Assembly: GCA_044222225.1 (NCBI GenBank)
Contig: JBGANR010000015.1
Coordinates: 1 to 64,000 of the forward strand
Length of the DNA stretch: 64,000 nucleotides
From: JBGANR01 sp044222225
GTDB lineage: Bacteria; Actinomycetota; Actinomycetes; Mycobacteriales; Mycobacteriaceae
Direction of reading: 5' to 3'
Of the stretch, positions 10,486-19,138 are shown piece by piece (the stretch's first letter is position 1; every line of letters begins with the position of its first letter). The notes beneath the pieces were generated by a model. It was not told where the DNA came from. It did no database searches and saw only the letters and a program-made list of their open reading frames with translations. Made by a program: the position numbers and the translations under genes.

Positions 10486-11345
10486 GCCAGCGCTTCACCT
10501 TCGAGGAGATCCGGCAGCGGCCCGTGGCCGTGCTCGGCGCCGGTACGCTCGGGCGCCGCATCGCGATGATGCTGGCGAGCCGAGGCGGCCCGGTGCGCAT
10601 CTACGACCGCAGCGCCGAGGCGCTCGACGCGGCCGTCGACTACGTCACCGCGACGCTGCCGGACGTGCTGGCCGCACGGGGCTCCGGAGAGCCCGGCACC
10701 GTCATGGCGTCGACGTCGCTGGCCGAAGCGCTCGCGGACGTCTGGTTCGTCGTCGAGGCCGTGCCGGAGCGGCTCGAGATCAAGATCCCGCTGTGGGGCG
10801 AGGTCGACGCCCTCGCGCCGGCGGACGCGATCTTCGGCACCAACTCGTCGTCGTATGCGTCGCGGCTGATGAGCGAGCGGATCGCCGACAAGTCGCGTCT
10901 GTGCAATGTGCACTTCTACATGCCGCCGCGGGCCAACGCCGTCGACCTCATGTCCGACGGCGAGACCGATCGCGGCGTGCTCGACACGCTGCTGGCGGTG
11001 CTCCCGGAGTTCGACATCCATCCGTTCGAGGCGCGCAAGGAGAGCACCGGCTTCATCTTCAACCGGGTGTGGGCAGCCGTGAAGCGGGAATCGTTGGCGG
11101 TCGTCGCCGAAGGGGTGGCCCGGCCCGAGGACGTCGACGCGATGTTCCGGCTCAACTGGCACATGCGATCGGGACCGTTCCAGATGATGGACGGCGTGGG
11201 GCTCGACGTCGTGCTCGACATCGAAGAGCACTACGCCGCCGAGAACCCCCACCTGCCGACGGGCCCGCGAGAGTTGCTGCGGCGGTACGTCGACGCGGGC
11301 AAGCTCGGTCGCAAGAGCGGCGAGGGCTTCTACACGTACGACTGA
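10482..11345 (+). CDS. 3-hydroxyacyl-CoA dehydrogenase family protein
   Basis: 287 residues. The N-terminal Rossmann fold has VAVLGAGTLGRRIAMMLASRG (residues 15-35), then the family catalytic region with TNSSSYASRLM and NVHFYMPP; the Ser/His/Glu/Asn set looks plausible. The C-terminal 3HCDH domain contains KESTGFIFNRVWAAVKRE and ends GRKSGEGFYTYD, a classic family ending. It should oxidise a 3-hydroxyacyl-CoA or related 3-hydroxy acid with NAD+. It lacks the hydratase domain of FadB, so it is a stand-alone enzyme; the substrate is unknown. Confidence 0.85.
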   Translation: MSQRFTFEEIRQRPVAVLGAGTLGRRIAMMLASRGGPVRIYDRSAEALDAAVDYVTATLPDVLAARGSGEPGTVMASTSLAEALADVWFVVEAVPERLEIKIPLWGEVDALAPADAIFGTNSSSYASRLMSERIADKSRLCNVHFYMPPRANAVDLMSDGETDRGVLDTLLAVLPEFDIHPFEARKESTGFIFNRVWAAVKRESLAVVAEGVARPEDVDAMFRLNWHMRSGPFQMMDGVGLDVVLDIEEHYAAENPHLPTGPRELLRRYVDAGKLGRKSGEGFYTYD

Positions 11346-11407
11346 CGGCCGGTGCGTGCCGCATCCGGATCGCCGGACCGGTCCGCCGCCTGGCACCATG
11401 GATCCTC

Positions 11408-12382
11408 GTGGCACGACTCCTGGCGATCAGCGACCTGCACGTCTCGCATCGAGACAACGAGCCGCTTCTCGATCGGGTGCGCACCGACGATCCGGACGAC
11501 TGGCTGCTCGTCGTCGGCGACGTCGCCGAGCGCACCGACGACGTCCTCGACACGCTGCGCCGGCTGCGGACGCGGTTCGCGCGGCTGATCTGGGTGCCGG
11601 GCAATCACGAGCTGTACACGACCAGCAAGGATCCGCTGCAGCTGCACGGCCTCGCGCGGTACGAGTACCTCGTCGCCGAATGCCGGCACCTCGGCGTCCT
11701 CACCCCGGAAGACCCGTACCCGCTGTTCGACGCCGGCGACGGCTCCGCGCCGGTGCGCGTCGTACCGATGTTCCTGCTGTACGACTACACCTTCCGGCCG
11801 GACGGCACGGCGACGAAGTTCTCGGCTCTCGCGCTCGCCCGGGAGCGCAACGTCGTGGCGACCGACGAGTTCCTCATCTCGCCGGAGCCGTATCCGACGC
11901 TCGACGCCTGGGGACGCGCGCGCGTCGAAGCCACCCGGCGGCGGCTCGACGCCCTCGACCCGGCCGAGGCGACGGTGCTGGTCAACCACTGGCCCTTGCG
12001 CCGGGAACCGACGGACGCGCTGACCTACCCGGAGTTCGCGCTGTGGTGCGGAACCGTCGAGACGGCGGACTGGCACCTGCGTTACCGGGCCGCGTGCTGC
12101 GTCTACGGTCACCTGCACATCCCCCGGACGACCTGGTACGACGGCGTCCGCTTCGAGGAGGTCTCCGTCGGCTACCCGCGGGAGTGGAAGCGCCGCGGGA
12201 TGACCGAGCCGTTCATCCGGCAGATCCATCCGGATCCGGGGACGCGCCCCGCCGACCTGCCGGAGTTCGGGGAGCGGTTCGTCCTGCCCGCGGACTATGC
12301 GGAGCGGTCGAAGGCGATGCGGGAACGGATCGTGCGCCGCCGGGCGGCGCAGGCCGCACGAGTGGAAGGGGGACGGCGATGA
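11408..12382 (+). CDS. pptH: Metallophosphoesterase, probable 4'-phosphopantetheinyl hydrolase PptH
   Basis: 324 residues from GTG 11408. Calcineurin-like phosphoesterase motifs in order: D9-x-H11 (ISDLHVSH), GD near 38 (VVGDVAE), GNHE near 67, NHW near 195, GHLH near 239. The gene overlaps pptT by 4 bp, exactly as Rv2795c-Rv2794c do in M. tuberculosis, where PptH removes the phosphopantetheine arm that PptT adds to carrier proteins. The substrate assignment rests on that synteny and similarity; the motifs alone give only a metallophosphoesterase. Confidence 0.82.
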   Translation: MARLLAISDLHVSHRDNEPLLDRVRTDDPDDWLLVVGDVAERTDDVLDTLRRLRTRFARLIWVPGNHELYTTSKDPLQLHGLARYEYLVAECRHLGVLTPEDPYPLFDAGDGSAPVRVVPMFLLYDYTFRPDGTATKFSALALARERNVVATDEFLISPEPYPTLDAWGRARVEATRRRLDALDPAEATVLVNHWPLRREPTDALTYPEFALWCGTVETADWHLRYRAACCVYGHLHIPRTTWYDGVRFEEVSVGYPREWKRRGMTEPFIRQIHPDPGTRPADLPEFGERFVLPADYAERSKAMRERIVRRRAAQAARVEGGRR

Positions 12383-13053
12383 TCGAGCGACTGTTTCCGG
12401 CCGGGGTGGCGACGGCCGAGTCCTTCGGACCGCCGCCCGCCGAGCCCGCGCTGCCCGCGGAGGAGCGGCTCGTCGCACGGGCTGTCGACAAGCGGCGGCG
12501 GGAGTTCGCCTCGGCGCGCAACACCGCTCGCCGGGCGTTCGCCGAACTCGGCGTCGACCCGGTCCCGATCGGCCGCGGCGACAGCGGCCGGCCGCTGTGG
12601 CCCAGCGGCGTCGTCGGCAGCCTGACGCATTGCGACGGCTACCGGGGGGCGGCCGTCGGATTCGCGCTGGCGGTGCGGGGCGTCGGCATCGACGCCGAGC
12701 CGCACGCGCCGCTGCCCGACGGCGTCCTCGACGCGGTGAGCCTGCCTGCTGAGCGCGACGTGCTGTCGACGCGCCCGGCCGGCCTGGCCTGGGACAGGCT
12801 GCTGTTCTGCGCGAAAGAGGCCACCTACAAGGCGTGGAATCCGCTGACGGAGCGCTGGCTCGGTTTCGAGGACGCCCACATCACGTTCGACGTGAGCGCG
12901 GTTCCGGGCGCCGGGAGCGGCCTCGGGGAGGGCACGTTCTCCTCGCGCATCCTCATCGATCCGGCGGCCCGTGACGGCGGACCGCCGTTGCTCGACCTGC
13001 GCGGACGCTGGCTCGTGGCGGACGGACTCATCCTCGCGGCGGTCACGCTGTGA
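12379..13053 (+). CDS. pptT: 4'-phosphopantetheinyl transferase PptT
   Basis: 224 residues, ATG 12379 overlapping the pptH stop (ATGA). PptT transfers phosphopantetheine from CoA to ACP and PCP domains of fatty-acid, polyketide and siderophore synthases. Sfp-type signatures: VGIDAEPH (Mg/CoA-binding Asp, about 105) and FCAKEATYKAW (about 144), plus SLTHCDGYRGAAVG upstream. Coupled with its antagonist pptH, so charge and discharge of carrier proteins are encoded together. Confidence 0.93.
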   Translation: MIERLFPAGVATAESFGPPPAEPALPAEERLVARAVDKRRREFASARNTARRAFAELGVDPVPIGRGDSGRPLWPSGVVGSLTHCDGYRGAAVGFALAVRGVGIDAEPHAPLPDGVLDAVSLPAERDVLSTRPAGLAWDRLLFCAKEATYKAWNPLTERWLGFEDAHITFDVSAVPGAGSGLGEGTFSSRILIDPAARDGGPPLLDLRGRWLVADGLILAAVTL

Positions 13054-13067
13054 AAGGAAGGCGATAG

Positions 13068-13979
13068 ATGGCCGGGCGCACCGGGCGAGAGACGATCGAC
13101 GCGGCGGGGCTCGTCATCGTCGACAAGGGACCGGACGTGACGAGCCACGATGTCGTCTCGCGCGTCCGCAAGCTGTTCGGCACGAGGCGCGTCGGGCATG
13201 CGGGCACGCTCGATCCGATGGCGACGGGAGTGCTCGTCATCGGCGTCGAACGGGCGACCAAGCTGCTCGGCCTGCTGTCGCTGACGACGAAGGAGTACCG
13301 CGCCACGATCCGGCTCGGCGAGGCCACCGACAGCGACGACGCCCACGGCGAGACCGTGTCGCGCGTCGATGCGAGCGGGGTTCCGGACGCCGACATCGCC
13401 GCCGGGATCGCGGCGCTGACCGGCGACATCGACCAGGTGCCCGCGCGGGTGAGCGCCATCAAGGTCGACGGCAGGCGCGCCCACGCGCTCGCCCGGGAGG
13501 GGCAGGAGTTCGAGCTGGCGTCCCGGCGCGTCACGGTGACGCGGTTCGACGTGCTGGCGATCCGGCGGCCCGAGGGCTACATCGACGTGGACGTCGACGT
13601 GGCGTGCACGTCGGGAACGTATGTGCGCTCACTGGCCCGGGATCTCGGGGCGGCGCTCGGCGTCGGCGGACATCTGACGGCGCTGCGGCGCACCCGCGTC
13701 GGACCGTTCGGGATCGAGGTGGCCAAGACGCTCGACGAGCTCGCCGACGACCCACGGCCGTGCCTGACGATCGACGAGGCGGCGGCGCTGGCCTTCCCAC
13801 GACGCGACATCAGCGACGACGAGGCCGAATCGATCAGCCAGGGTCGGTGGCTGGAGCCGATCGGGATGCGCGGCGTCTACGGCGTCGTCGACCCGCAGGG
13901 CCGCACGATCGCGCTGCTCGAGGAGAGTGGCCGACGCGCGTCGTCGGTGATGGTGGTGCGCCCGGCGACGCTGCGCTGA
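13068..13979 (+). CDS. truB: tRNA pseudouridine(55) synthase
   Basis: 303 residues, ATG 13068. It isomerises U55 in the T-loop of tRNAs. Catalytic motif GHAGTLDPMATG with the nucleophile Asp49, followed by KEYRATIRLGEATDSDD and the RALARDLG-type motif (YVRSLARDLGAALG). The C-terminal PUA-like region is typical of actinobacterial TruB. It follows pptT by 14 bp and is probably co-transcribed with it. Confidence 0.95.
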   Translation: MAGRTGRETIDAAGLVIVDKGPDVTSHDVVSRVRKLFGTRRVGHAGTLDPMATGVLVIGVERATKLLGLLSLTTKEYRATIRLGEATDSDDAHGETVSRVDASGVPDADIAAGIAALTGDIDQVPARVSAIKVDGRRAHALAREGQEFELASRRVTVTRFDVLAIRRPEGYIDVDVDVACTSGTYVRSLARDLGAALGVGGHLTALRRTRVGPFGIEVAKTLDELADDPRPCLTIDEAAALAFPRRDISDDEAESISQGRWLEPIGMRGVYGVVDPQGRTIALLEESGRRASSVMVVRPATLR

Positions 13980-14062
13980 CCGGCGCCCTCGTTACGTACG
14001 TTCCGTCTGATAACCGCCGAGATCAGGCATACTGACCGGCGGGTGACGATGGAAGGGTTGCA

Positions 14063-15148
14063 GTGGCTTCATACGGTGTCGAAGGGGACGGCCTCCGTGC
14101 GGTTCCGTCCAAGGGGGCGTTTCCCAGCTGGTACCCGCAACTCCTCGGTGAGGTCGCAGACTGCGTCCGTGCCGGGAGGCGGCGAGCGCTGTCGACGGTC
14201 AACGCCGAGTTGGTGGCGACCTATTGGGATGTCGGTGCGCTGATCCTCGCTCGTCAGGAGGCCGAGGGCTGGGGTGCGCGGGTGATCGATCGGCTGTCGG
14301 CTGATCTTCGGGAGCGTTTCCCCGGTGCCAAGGGCTACTCGTCGCGGAACCTGAAGTACATGCGAGCCTTCGCCCAGGCGTGGCCGGACAGGTCGGCGAT
14401 TATGCAAGCGCCGCTTGCACAATTGCCTTGGTATCACCAGCTGGCACTACTGCAGAAACTCACGTCGACCGATGAGCGGCTCTGGTATGCACATGCCGCC
14501 GTCGACGACGGTTGGAGCCGAAACGTCCTCGTCCACCAGATCGAGAGGCGCCTGCACGATCGGGCAGGGAAGGCCGTCACGAACTTCGGTGGAGTCCTGT
14601 CGCCGCCCGATTCCGACCTCGCGCAGCAGGCGACCCGGGATCCCTACCTCTTCGACTTCGTCGGTGCTGCCCATGTCTTACGAGAACGCGATCTCGAGCG
14701 GGCGCTGATCGAGCACGTCGAGAAGTTCCTGCTCGAACTGGGGCAAGGCTTCGCCTTCGTCGGCCGGCAGACGCCGTTACGAATAGGTGGCGATGACTTC
14801 TACCTCGACCTGCTCTTCTACCATCTTCGGCTTCGTTGCTTCGTGGTGATCGAGTTGAAGGTGGGCGATTTCGACCCCGGCCACGTCGGGCAACTCGGCA
14901 TGTACCTGTCGGCCGTCGACGACCTGCTCCGACATGAGAGCGACAAGCCGACGATCGGGCTCCTACTGTGCAAGACGAAGAACAACATTGTGGCCGAGTA
15001 CGCGCTGCGCGGCTACACGGCGCCGATGGGAGTCGCGGAATGGACGGCGGCGATCACGTCGTCGCTCCCCGCCGAACTCGAATCGAGCCTGCCGACCGTC
15101 GAGGAGATCGAGGCCGAGTTCGCTTCGGAACTCGGGGACGTGCCGTGA
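14063..15148 (+). CDS. DUF1016 (YhcG-type) PD-(D/E)XK nuclease-domain protein
   Basis: 361 residues from GTG 14063 with GGAAGGG 5 bp upstream. The N-terminal DUF1016 helical domain covers about 25-165 (DVGALILARQEAEGWGARVIDRLSADL; SSRNLKYMRAFA). The C-terminal nuclease-like domain has FYLDLLFYHLRLRCFVVIELKVGDF with D249, E264 and K266 as the D...ExK triad and a Q near 277. Family members sit in defence or mobile islands and near restriction systems; the exact function is unsettled. GC content is visibly lower than in truB and the gene sits alone inside a housekeeping region, so transfer is likely. A CATACT -10 lies about 30 bp upstream. Confidence 0.87.
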   Translation: MASYGVEGDGLRAVPSKGAFPSWYPQLLGEVADCVRAGRRRALSTVNAELVATYWDVGALILARQEAEGWGARVIDRLSADLRERFPGAKGYSSRNLKYMRAFAQAWPDRSAIMQAPLAQLPWYHQLALLQKLTSTDERLWYAHAAVDDGWSRNVLVHQIERRLHDRAGKAVTNFGGVLSPPDSDLAQQATRDPYLFDFVGAAHVLRERDLERALIEHVEKFLLELGQGFAFVGRQTPLRIGGDDFYLDLLFYHLRLRCFVVIELKVGDFDPGHVGQLGMYLSAVDDLLRHESDKPTIGLLLCKTKNNIVAEYALRGYTAPMGVAEWTAAITSSLPAELESSLPTVEEIEAEFASELGDVP

Positions 15149-15150
15149 GA

Positions 15151-15224
15151 CGTCATATCGAGCGCCCTCAGCGCAGTCGCGACGATAATCGTCGCCACGA
15201 CGCCGAGGGACGCTCGATATGACG
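15151..15224. repeat. Nested inverted repeat at a convergent junction
   Basis: Outer arms 15151-15169 and 15205-15224 (CGTCATATCGAGCG.CCCTC and its complement, with a single one-base difference) enclose a perfect inner hairpin GCGACGAT-A-ATCGTCGC (15179-15195). It lies between the DUF1016 gene and the convergent hydrolase gene, so it can act as a bidirectional terminator. Architecture matches the element at 26337-26411. Confidence 0.7.
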
Positions 15225-15237
15225 CGTGTTCGGCGGA

Positions 15238-16032
15238 TCAGGCGGCCGCGGCCACCGATACCGACCGCGGGAACAGCGCGGCCCACCGGGCCGGGGGCCG
15301 GAACGGCTGCCAATCGGCGGCCGGCGTCTCGAGCCGGTCGAGCACGACGTACGCGGCCGACGTGTTGGCGCCGAGCCCGCAGTGGCTGCCGTAGACCTGG
15401 ACGTTCTCGCTGCGCGGCCCCTCGGGGACCAGGCAGGCCTCCCAGTGGACGATGCCGTCGGCCCGCGTGTAGACGGACGTGAACGGCACGTCCGGCATCT
15501 CACGCCGGGCCGTCCAGCGATCGAACGAGTAGTCCGGAAGGTGGCGGCCGGCGAACGTGTCGTAGACGTTGGACGCCCGCGACTGCACGGGATCGCTGAT
15601 GCTGAGCGGGCTGCCGAGCGTGATGACGCGGTCGATGAGTTCCGGGCGCAGCGTCGCCAGCTCGCGAGACAGGATCCCGCCGAGGCTCCACCCGACGAGG
15701 CTGATCGGCGCACCGCTGCGATCGGTGAGGTCCTCGGCGCGACGGATGAGCCCGTTGACGATGTCACGGGTCGGTCCGATGTTGCGGCCGAGCCGCCAGC
15801 CGTGCGACTGGTATCCGCCGGTGCGCAGCAGCCGCCGCAGCGCCGTCGTCGACCGGTCGTCGGCCATCAGGCCGGGAACCACGAGCACGTGCCGGCCGTC
15901 GCCGACGCGTCCGAGGGCCAGGAGCGGCTTGCTCGTGGCGAAGCCGACGTACTCGACGGAGGCGCGATACGGCTCCGAGAGGTAGTCGACGAGGCTCGGC
16001 CGCGCGGGCGGACGGTTGGTGAGGGACGTCAT
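15238..16032 (-). CDS. Alpha/beta hydrolase (lipase/esterase-like)
   Basis: 264 residues from ATG 16032 (GGAG upstream). Features: VLVVPGLMADD oxyanion region near residue 50, the nucleophile elbow GWSLGG (Ser near 124), a Gly-Ser-Pro-Leu strand (ITLGSPL), an acidic residue in YTRADGIVHWEAC, and the catalytic His in VYGSHCGLGAN. The YTRADGIV...SHCGLG arrangement resembles small lipases/esterases of mycolic-acid bacteria. No signal peptide. It lies immediately downstream of a WS/DGAT gene, so a neutral-lipid or ester substrate is likely but not shown. Confidence 0.8.
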   Translation of the reverse strand: MTSLTNRPPARPSLVDYLSEPYRASVEYVGFATSKPLLALGRVGDGRHVLVVPGLMADDRSTTALRRLLRTGGYQSHGWRLGRNIGPTRDIVNGLIRRAEDLTDRSGAPISLVGWSLGGILSRELATLRPELIDRVITLGSPLSISDPVQSRASNVYDTFAGRHLPDYSFDRWTARREMPDVPFTSVYTRADGIVHWEACLVPEGPRSENVQVYGSHCGLGANTSAAYVVLDRLETPAADWQPFRPPARWAALFPRSVSVAAAA

Positions 16033-16081
16033 CGCGGGTCTCCTTCGACTCGGTGAACAGTGGTCGTGATGTCGGCGATCC

Positions 16082-17482
16082 TCATTCGGACGCGGCCTCC
16101 AGCAGGACCTGGTGCTCGTCGAGCATGTACTCGGCGAGCTTGCCGATCTCCGGCACGGCACTCGGGCAGCCGATGAGACCGAAGTCGAGGCTGCCGTTGT
16201 AGCTGTGCAGGGTGATGTTGAGCGCCTGACCGTCGGCGATCATCGACACCGGGTAGAACTCCTTGAGCTCCGCGCCTGCGAGGTACATCGGACGCTGCGG
16301 CCCCGGCACGTTCGAGATGACGACGTTGGCGGGCATGACCCGGCCGCCGAGGTTCATCCGCTGGGACTCGCGGGCCGCCATGCCGGCGATGGCAGGGACG
16401 GCGAAGTCGCTGAAACCGATGATCGTCGAGACCGGCAGCGCCCCGTGCTCCTCCTTGGCCGCCTTCATCGACTCGTGCACGGCCTGCAGGCGCGCCATCG
16501 GATCGGCGAGGTTCGTCGGCAGATCGGCCATGATCATCGACACCTTGTTGCCGAACGTGCCCTTCTCGGCCTCGGCGCGGATCGACACGGGGACCGCCGC
16601 CTTGAGCGGAGCGTCGGGCAGGGCGTCGTGGTCGGCGAGCCACCGGCGCAACCCGCCGGCGCAGATCGCCATGACGACGTCGTTGACGGTCGCCCCCAGA
16701 TTCCGCTTGATCAGCTTGACCTCGTCGAGCGGGATGCGGAAGGGAGCGAACGTCCGCCGGTTGGTCGGCCGCCGGTTGAACGGCGTCCGCGGCCCGGCGG
16801 TGACGCTGGAGGTGGGCTTCGAGAGCAGGTTCAGGAAGTTCGACGGCGACGTCTTGGTGAAGTGGCTGAACATCTCCCACTGCATCTGTGCCGCCTTGAG
16901 CGGACGCAGGGCGTTGGCCGTCATGGCCGCGGTCAGCAGGTGTAGCGGCTCGGGCTGGGCGCCGGGCTTCCACGGCTGGGGCTCGGGCGTCACCCGGTCG
17001 ACCGACGGGTCGGGGTCGAGCATGATGCTGAGCAGATCGGTACCCGACGCGCCGTCGATCGCGGAGTGATGCACCTGGGTGAGCACGGCCGTCATGCCGT
17101 CCTCGAGACCGTCGATGACGGCCATCTCCCACAGGGGACGCGTCCGGTCGAGCGGCTTGGCGACGAGCCGGCTGATGACCTCGAACAACTGCTGCCGCCC
17201 GCCGGGCGCCGGCAGCCCCACCGCGTACACGTGGTCGGCGATGTTGAAGTCCGGATCGTCCACCCAGTAGGGGTGGTCGATGCTGAGCGGCACCTCGGCC
17301 AGCTTCTTGCGGAACATCGGCATCTTGTGCATTCGGGCCATCAGGCGGGCTCGCGCGCGCTCGGCCGTCAGCGGTTCGTCCGCGGTGCTCGGATCGTAGA
17401 TGCACAGGCTGGCGACGTGGCCGTAGACGGGCCCGGTCTCCATGTTGAGGAAGGACGCGTCGAGTCCGGTGAGTTGCTGCAT
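16082..17482 (-). CDS. Wax ester synthase/diacylglycerol acyltransferase (WS/DGAT)
   Basis: 466 residues from ATG 17482 (GAGGG 5 bp upstream). The enzyme family esterifies diacylglycerol or fatty alcohols with acyl-CoA, making storage triacylglycerol or wax esters at the membrane/lipid-body surface. The N-terminus MQQLTGLDASFLNMET is typical, the condensation motif HHSAIDG (HHxxxDG, His138-Gly144) is intact, and the C-terminal DUF1298 domain has the MVSNVPGP-like sequence VISNVPGPQRPMYLAG. Mycobacterial TGS enzymes have the same layout. Encoded with an acyl-CoA ligase 19 bp upstream. Confidence 0.92.
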   Translation of the reverse strand: MQQLTGLDASFLNMETGPVYGHVASLCIYDPSTADEPLTAERARARLMARMHKMPMFRKKLAEVPLSIDHPYWVDDPDFNIADHVYAVGLPAPGGRQQLFEVISRLVAKPLDRTRPLWEMAVIDGLEDGMTAVLTQVHHSAIDGASGTDLLSIMLDPDPSVDRVTPEPQPWKPGAQPEPLHLLTAAMTANALRPLKAAQMQWEMFSHFTKTSPSNFLNLLSKPTSSVTAGPRTPFNRRPTNRRTFAPFRIPLDEVKLIKRNLGATVNDVVMAICAGGLRRWLADHDALPDAPLKAAVPVSIRAEAEKGTFGNKVSMIMADLPTNLADPMARLQAVHESMKAAKEEHGALPVSTIIGFSDFAVPAIAGMAARESQRMNLGGRVMPANVVISNVPGPQRPMYLAGAELKEFYPVSMIADGQALNITLHSYNGSLDFGLIGCPSAVPEIGKLAEYMLDEHQVLLEAASE

Positions 17483-17501
17483 GGGATCCCTCTCTGGATC
17501 G

Positions 17502-19031
17502 TCAGCCGCGTCGCGTGGCGCGGTAGTCGGCGACGGCGGCGACAAGCGGATCTCGGTCGATCGCGCGCTTGAGGATCTTGCCGGACGGGCCCTTGGGGAG
17601 CGCGTCGACGAAGAGGACGGCGCGCGGGTGCTTGTAGGAGGCGAGGCGTTCGGCCGCCCAGTCGCGGACGGCGGCGGCCTCGAGCTCGGCGCCGGGGCGC
17701 GTCGCGACGACGGCCGCGATCTCCTCGCCGAGATGCTCGTCCGGAACGCCGAGGACGGCCACCTCGACGATGTCGGGATGCTCGTAGAGCGCGTTCTCCA
17801 CCTCGCTCGGATACACGTTGTAGCCGCCGCGGATGATGAGCTCCTTCGCGCGGTCGACGATGCGCAGGTTGCCGTCCTCGTCGAGCTCGCCGATGTCGCC
17901 GGTGCGGAGCCAGCCGTCGGCGTCGATGTTCTCGGCCGTCGCCTCGGGCCGGTTCCAATAGCCGCGCATGACCACGGGGCCGCGGACGAAGATCTCGCCG
18001 CGCTCGCCGGTGGGCACCGACAGACCGCCGGCGTCCCGGACCTCGATCTCGACGTCGTAGACCGCGGGGCCGACGGTGCCGACCGGCGCCGGGACGCCGG
18101 GCCGGGAGAAGGTGGCGATGGCGGCGGTCTCGGTGAGCCCGTAGCCCTCGGAGATGTCGCACTGGAAACGACGCCGGAAGGCGAGGTTGATCTCGGGCGC
18201 GAGTGCGGCGCCGCCGGAGACGGCGAGCCGCAGGTTCTCGAAGGCGCCGGCCGGCGTGTCGTCCGGACTGTGGAGCATGGCGTTCCACATCGTCGGGACG
18301 CCGGAGACGACGGTGAGCCGGTCCGCGACGATCGTGTCGATGAGATCGCGGGCGGTGAACCGCGGGACGAGGCTGAGCGACACGCCGGCCCGCAGCGAGG
18401 AGAGCATGACGGACGCCTGGCCGAAGACGTGGAACAGGGGGAGCGCGGTGCCGAACCGGTCCGTCTCGGTGGCCTGCGCGAGCTGGTTGGAGATCCGCGC
18501 CGCCGACATGAGGTTGCCGACGGTGAGTTCGGCGCCCTTGGGACGGCCCGTCGTGCCGGACGTGTAGAGGATGCAGGCGACGTCGCCGTCCTCGCGCTCG
18601 GCGTACGTCTCGAGCGGCGTCGCGTCGCCGACGTCCGCGCCGGGGGCGAGCGAGACGAATCCGATGCCCGCTTCCTCGGCCGCCGTGCGGGTCGCCGCGC
18701 TGAGCGATTCCCAGGCGATGGCGAGTGTGCAGCCGGCGTCGGAGATGAAGTAGCCGAGCTCTGCGGGGGTGCAGAGCGGATTGACGGGGACGACCGTCGC
18801 GCCCGCGGCCTGGATGCCGAGGTAGGCGACGACGAACTCGGGCACCGTCGGCCCGATGAAGAGGACGCGGTCGCCGGGCTGCACGCCGCGATCGCGCAGC
18901 ATGCCGCCGTAGGCGAGCAGCGCCTTCTCCAGTTCGGCGAACGTCGTCGTGGTGCCGCCGGGGCCGCGAAGTGCGATGTTGTCAGGAGTGGAGGACGCGT
19001 GGGCCGCCACCGGTGCCACTAGACTCGACAC
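17502..19031 (-). CDS. AMP-dependent fatty-acyl-CoA synthetase (FadD-like)
   Basis: 509 residues from GTG 19031 with AAGGAAAGG upstream. It activates a carboxylic acid to acyl-AMP and then acyl-CoA. Signature YTSGTTGRPKGAE (near 158), SEGYGLTET, the GWLRTGDIG hinge, and the C-terminal catalytic Lys in PKGPSGKILKR. Placed upstream of the WS/DGAT gene, it is likely to supply acyl-CoA for ester or triacylglycerol synthesis. Chain-length preference cannot be read from the sequence. Its 5' leader (19043-19062) is nearly the same as that of the phasin-like gene. Confidence 0.9.
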   Translation of the reverse strand: MSSLVAPVAAHASSTPDNIALRGPGGTTTTFAELEKALLAYGGMLRDRGVQPGDRVLFIGPTVPEFVVAYLGIQAAGATVVPVNPLCTPAELGYFISDAGCTLAIAWESLSAATRTAAEEAGIGFVSLAPGADVGDATPLETYAEREDGDVACILYTSGTTGRPKGAELTVGNLMSAARISNQLAQATETDRFGTALPLFHVFGQASVMLSSLRAGVSLSLVPRFTARDLIDTIVADRLTVVSGVPTMWNAMLHSPDDTPAGAFENLRLAVSGGAALAPEINLAFRRRFQCDISEGYGLTETAAIATFSRPGVPAPVGTVGPAVYDVEIEVRDAGGLSVPTGERGEIFVRGPVVMRGYWNRPEATAENIDADGWLRTGDIGELDEDGNLRIVDRAKELIIRGGYNVYPSEVENALYEHPDIVEVAVLGVPDEHLGEEIAAVVATRPGAELEAAAVRDWAAERLASYKHPRAVLFVDALPKGPSGKILKRAIDRDPLVAAVADYRATRRG

Positions 19032-19042
19032 GTTGATGCCTT

Positions 19043-19062
19043 TCCTTGCTGGGATCGTTTGT
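19043..19062 (-). repeat. Leader copy 1 shared by acyl-CoA ligase and phasin-like genes
   Basis: On the minus strand ACAAACGATCCCAGCAAGGA directly precedes the ligase start. The same sequence with a 1-nt deletion lies at 19441-19459 before the phasin-like gene. Both copies end in the AAGGA ribosome-binding site. Confidence 0.75.
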
Positions 19063-19066
19063 CAAC

Positions 19067-19098
19067 GCCCCCGCCGTCGTGGCCGCGACGGCGGGGGC
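19067..19098 (-). terminator. Hairpin between the phasin-like and ligase genes
   Basis: GCCCCCGCCGTCG (19067-19079) pairs perfectly with 19086-19098 around a 6-nt loop. It follows the minus-strand phasin-like gene and precedes the ligase gene by about 35 bp, so it may reduce read-through and set different levels for the two genes. Confidence 0.65.
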
Positions 19099-19138
19099 AT
19101 CGGTGCCGGCGGCCGTCAGCCGCCGGACGTCTGACGCG

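Noticed and set aside
12379..13053. A siderophore cluster role for the phosphopantetheinyl transferase
   Set aside because: No NRPS or PKS genes are nearby; the gene order matches the general PptT of mycobacteria.
19060..19065. Perfect TTGACA (-35) on the minus strand before the acyl-CoA ligase gene
   Set aside because: Only about 30 nt from the start codon, with the RBS in between and no place for a -10 at proper spacing.
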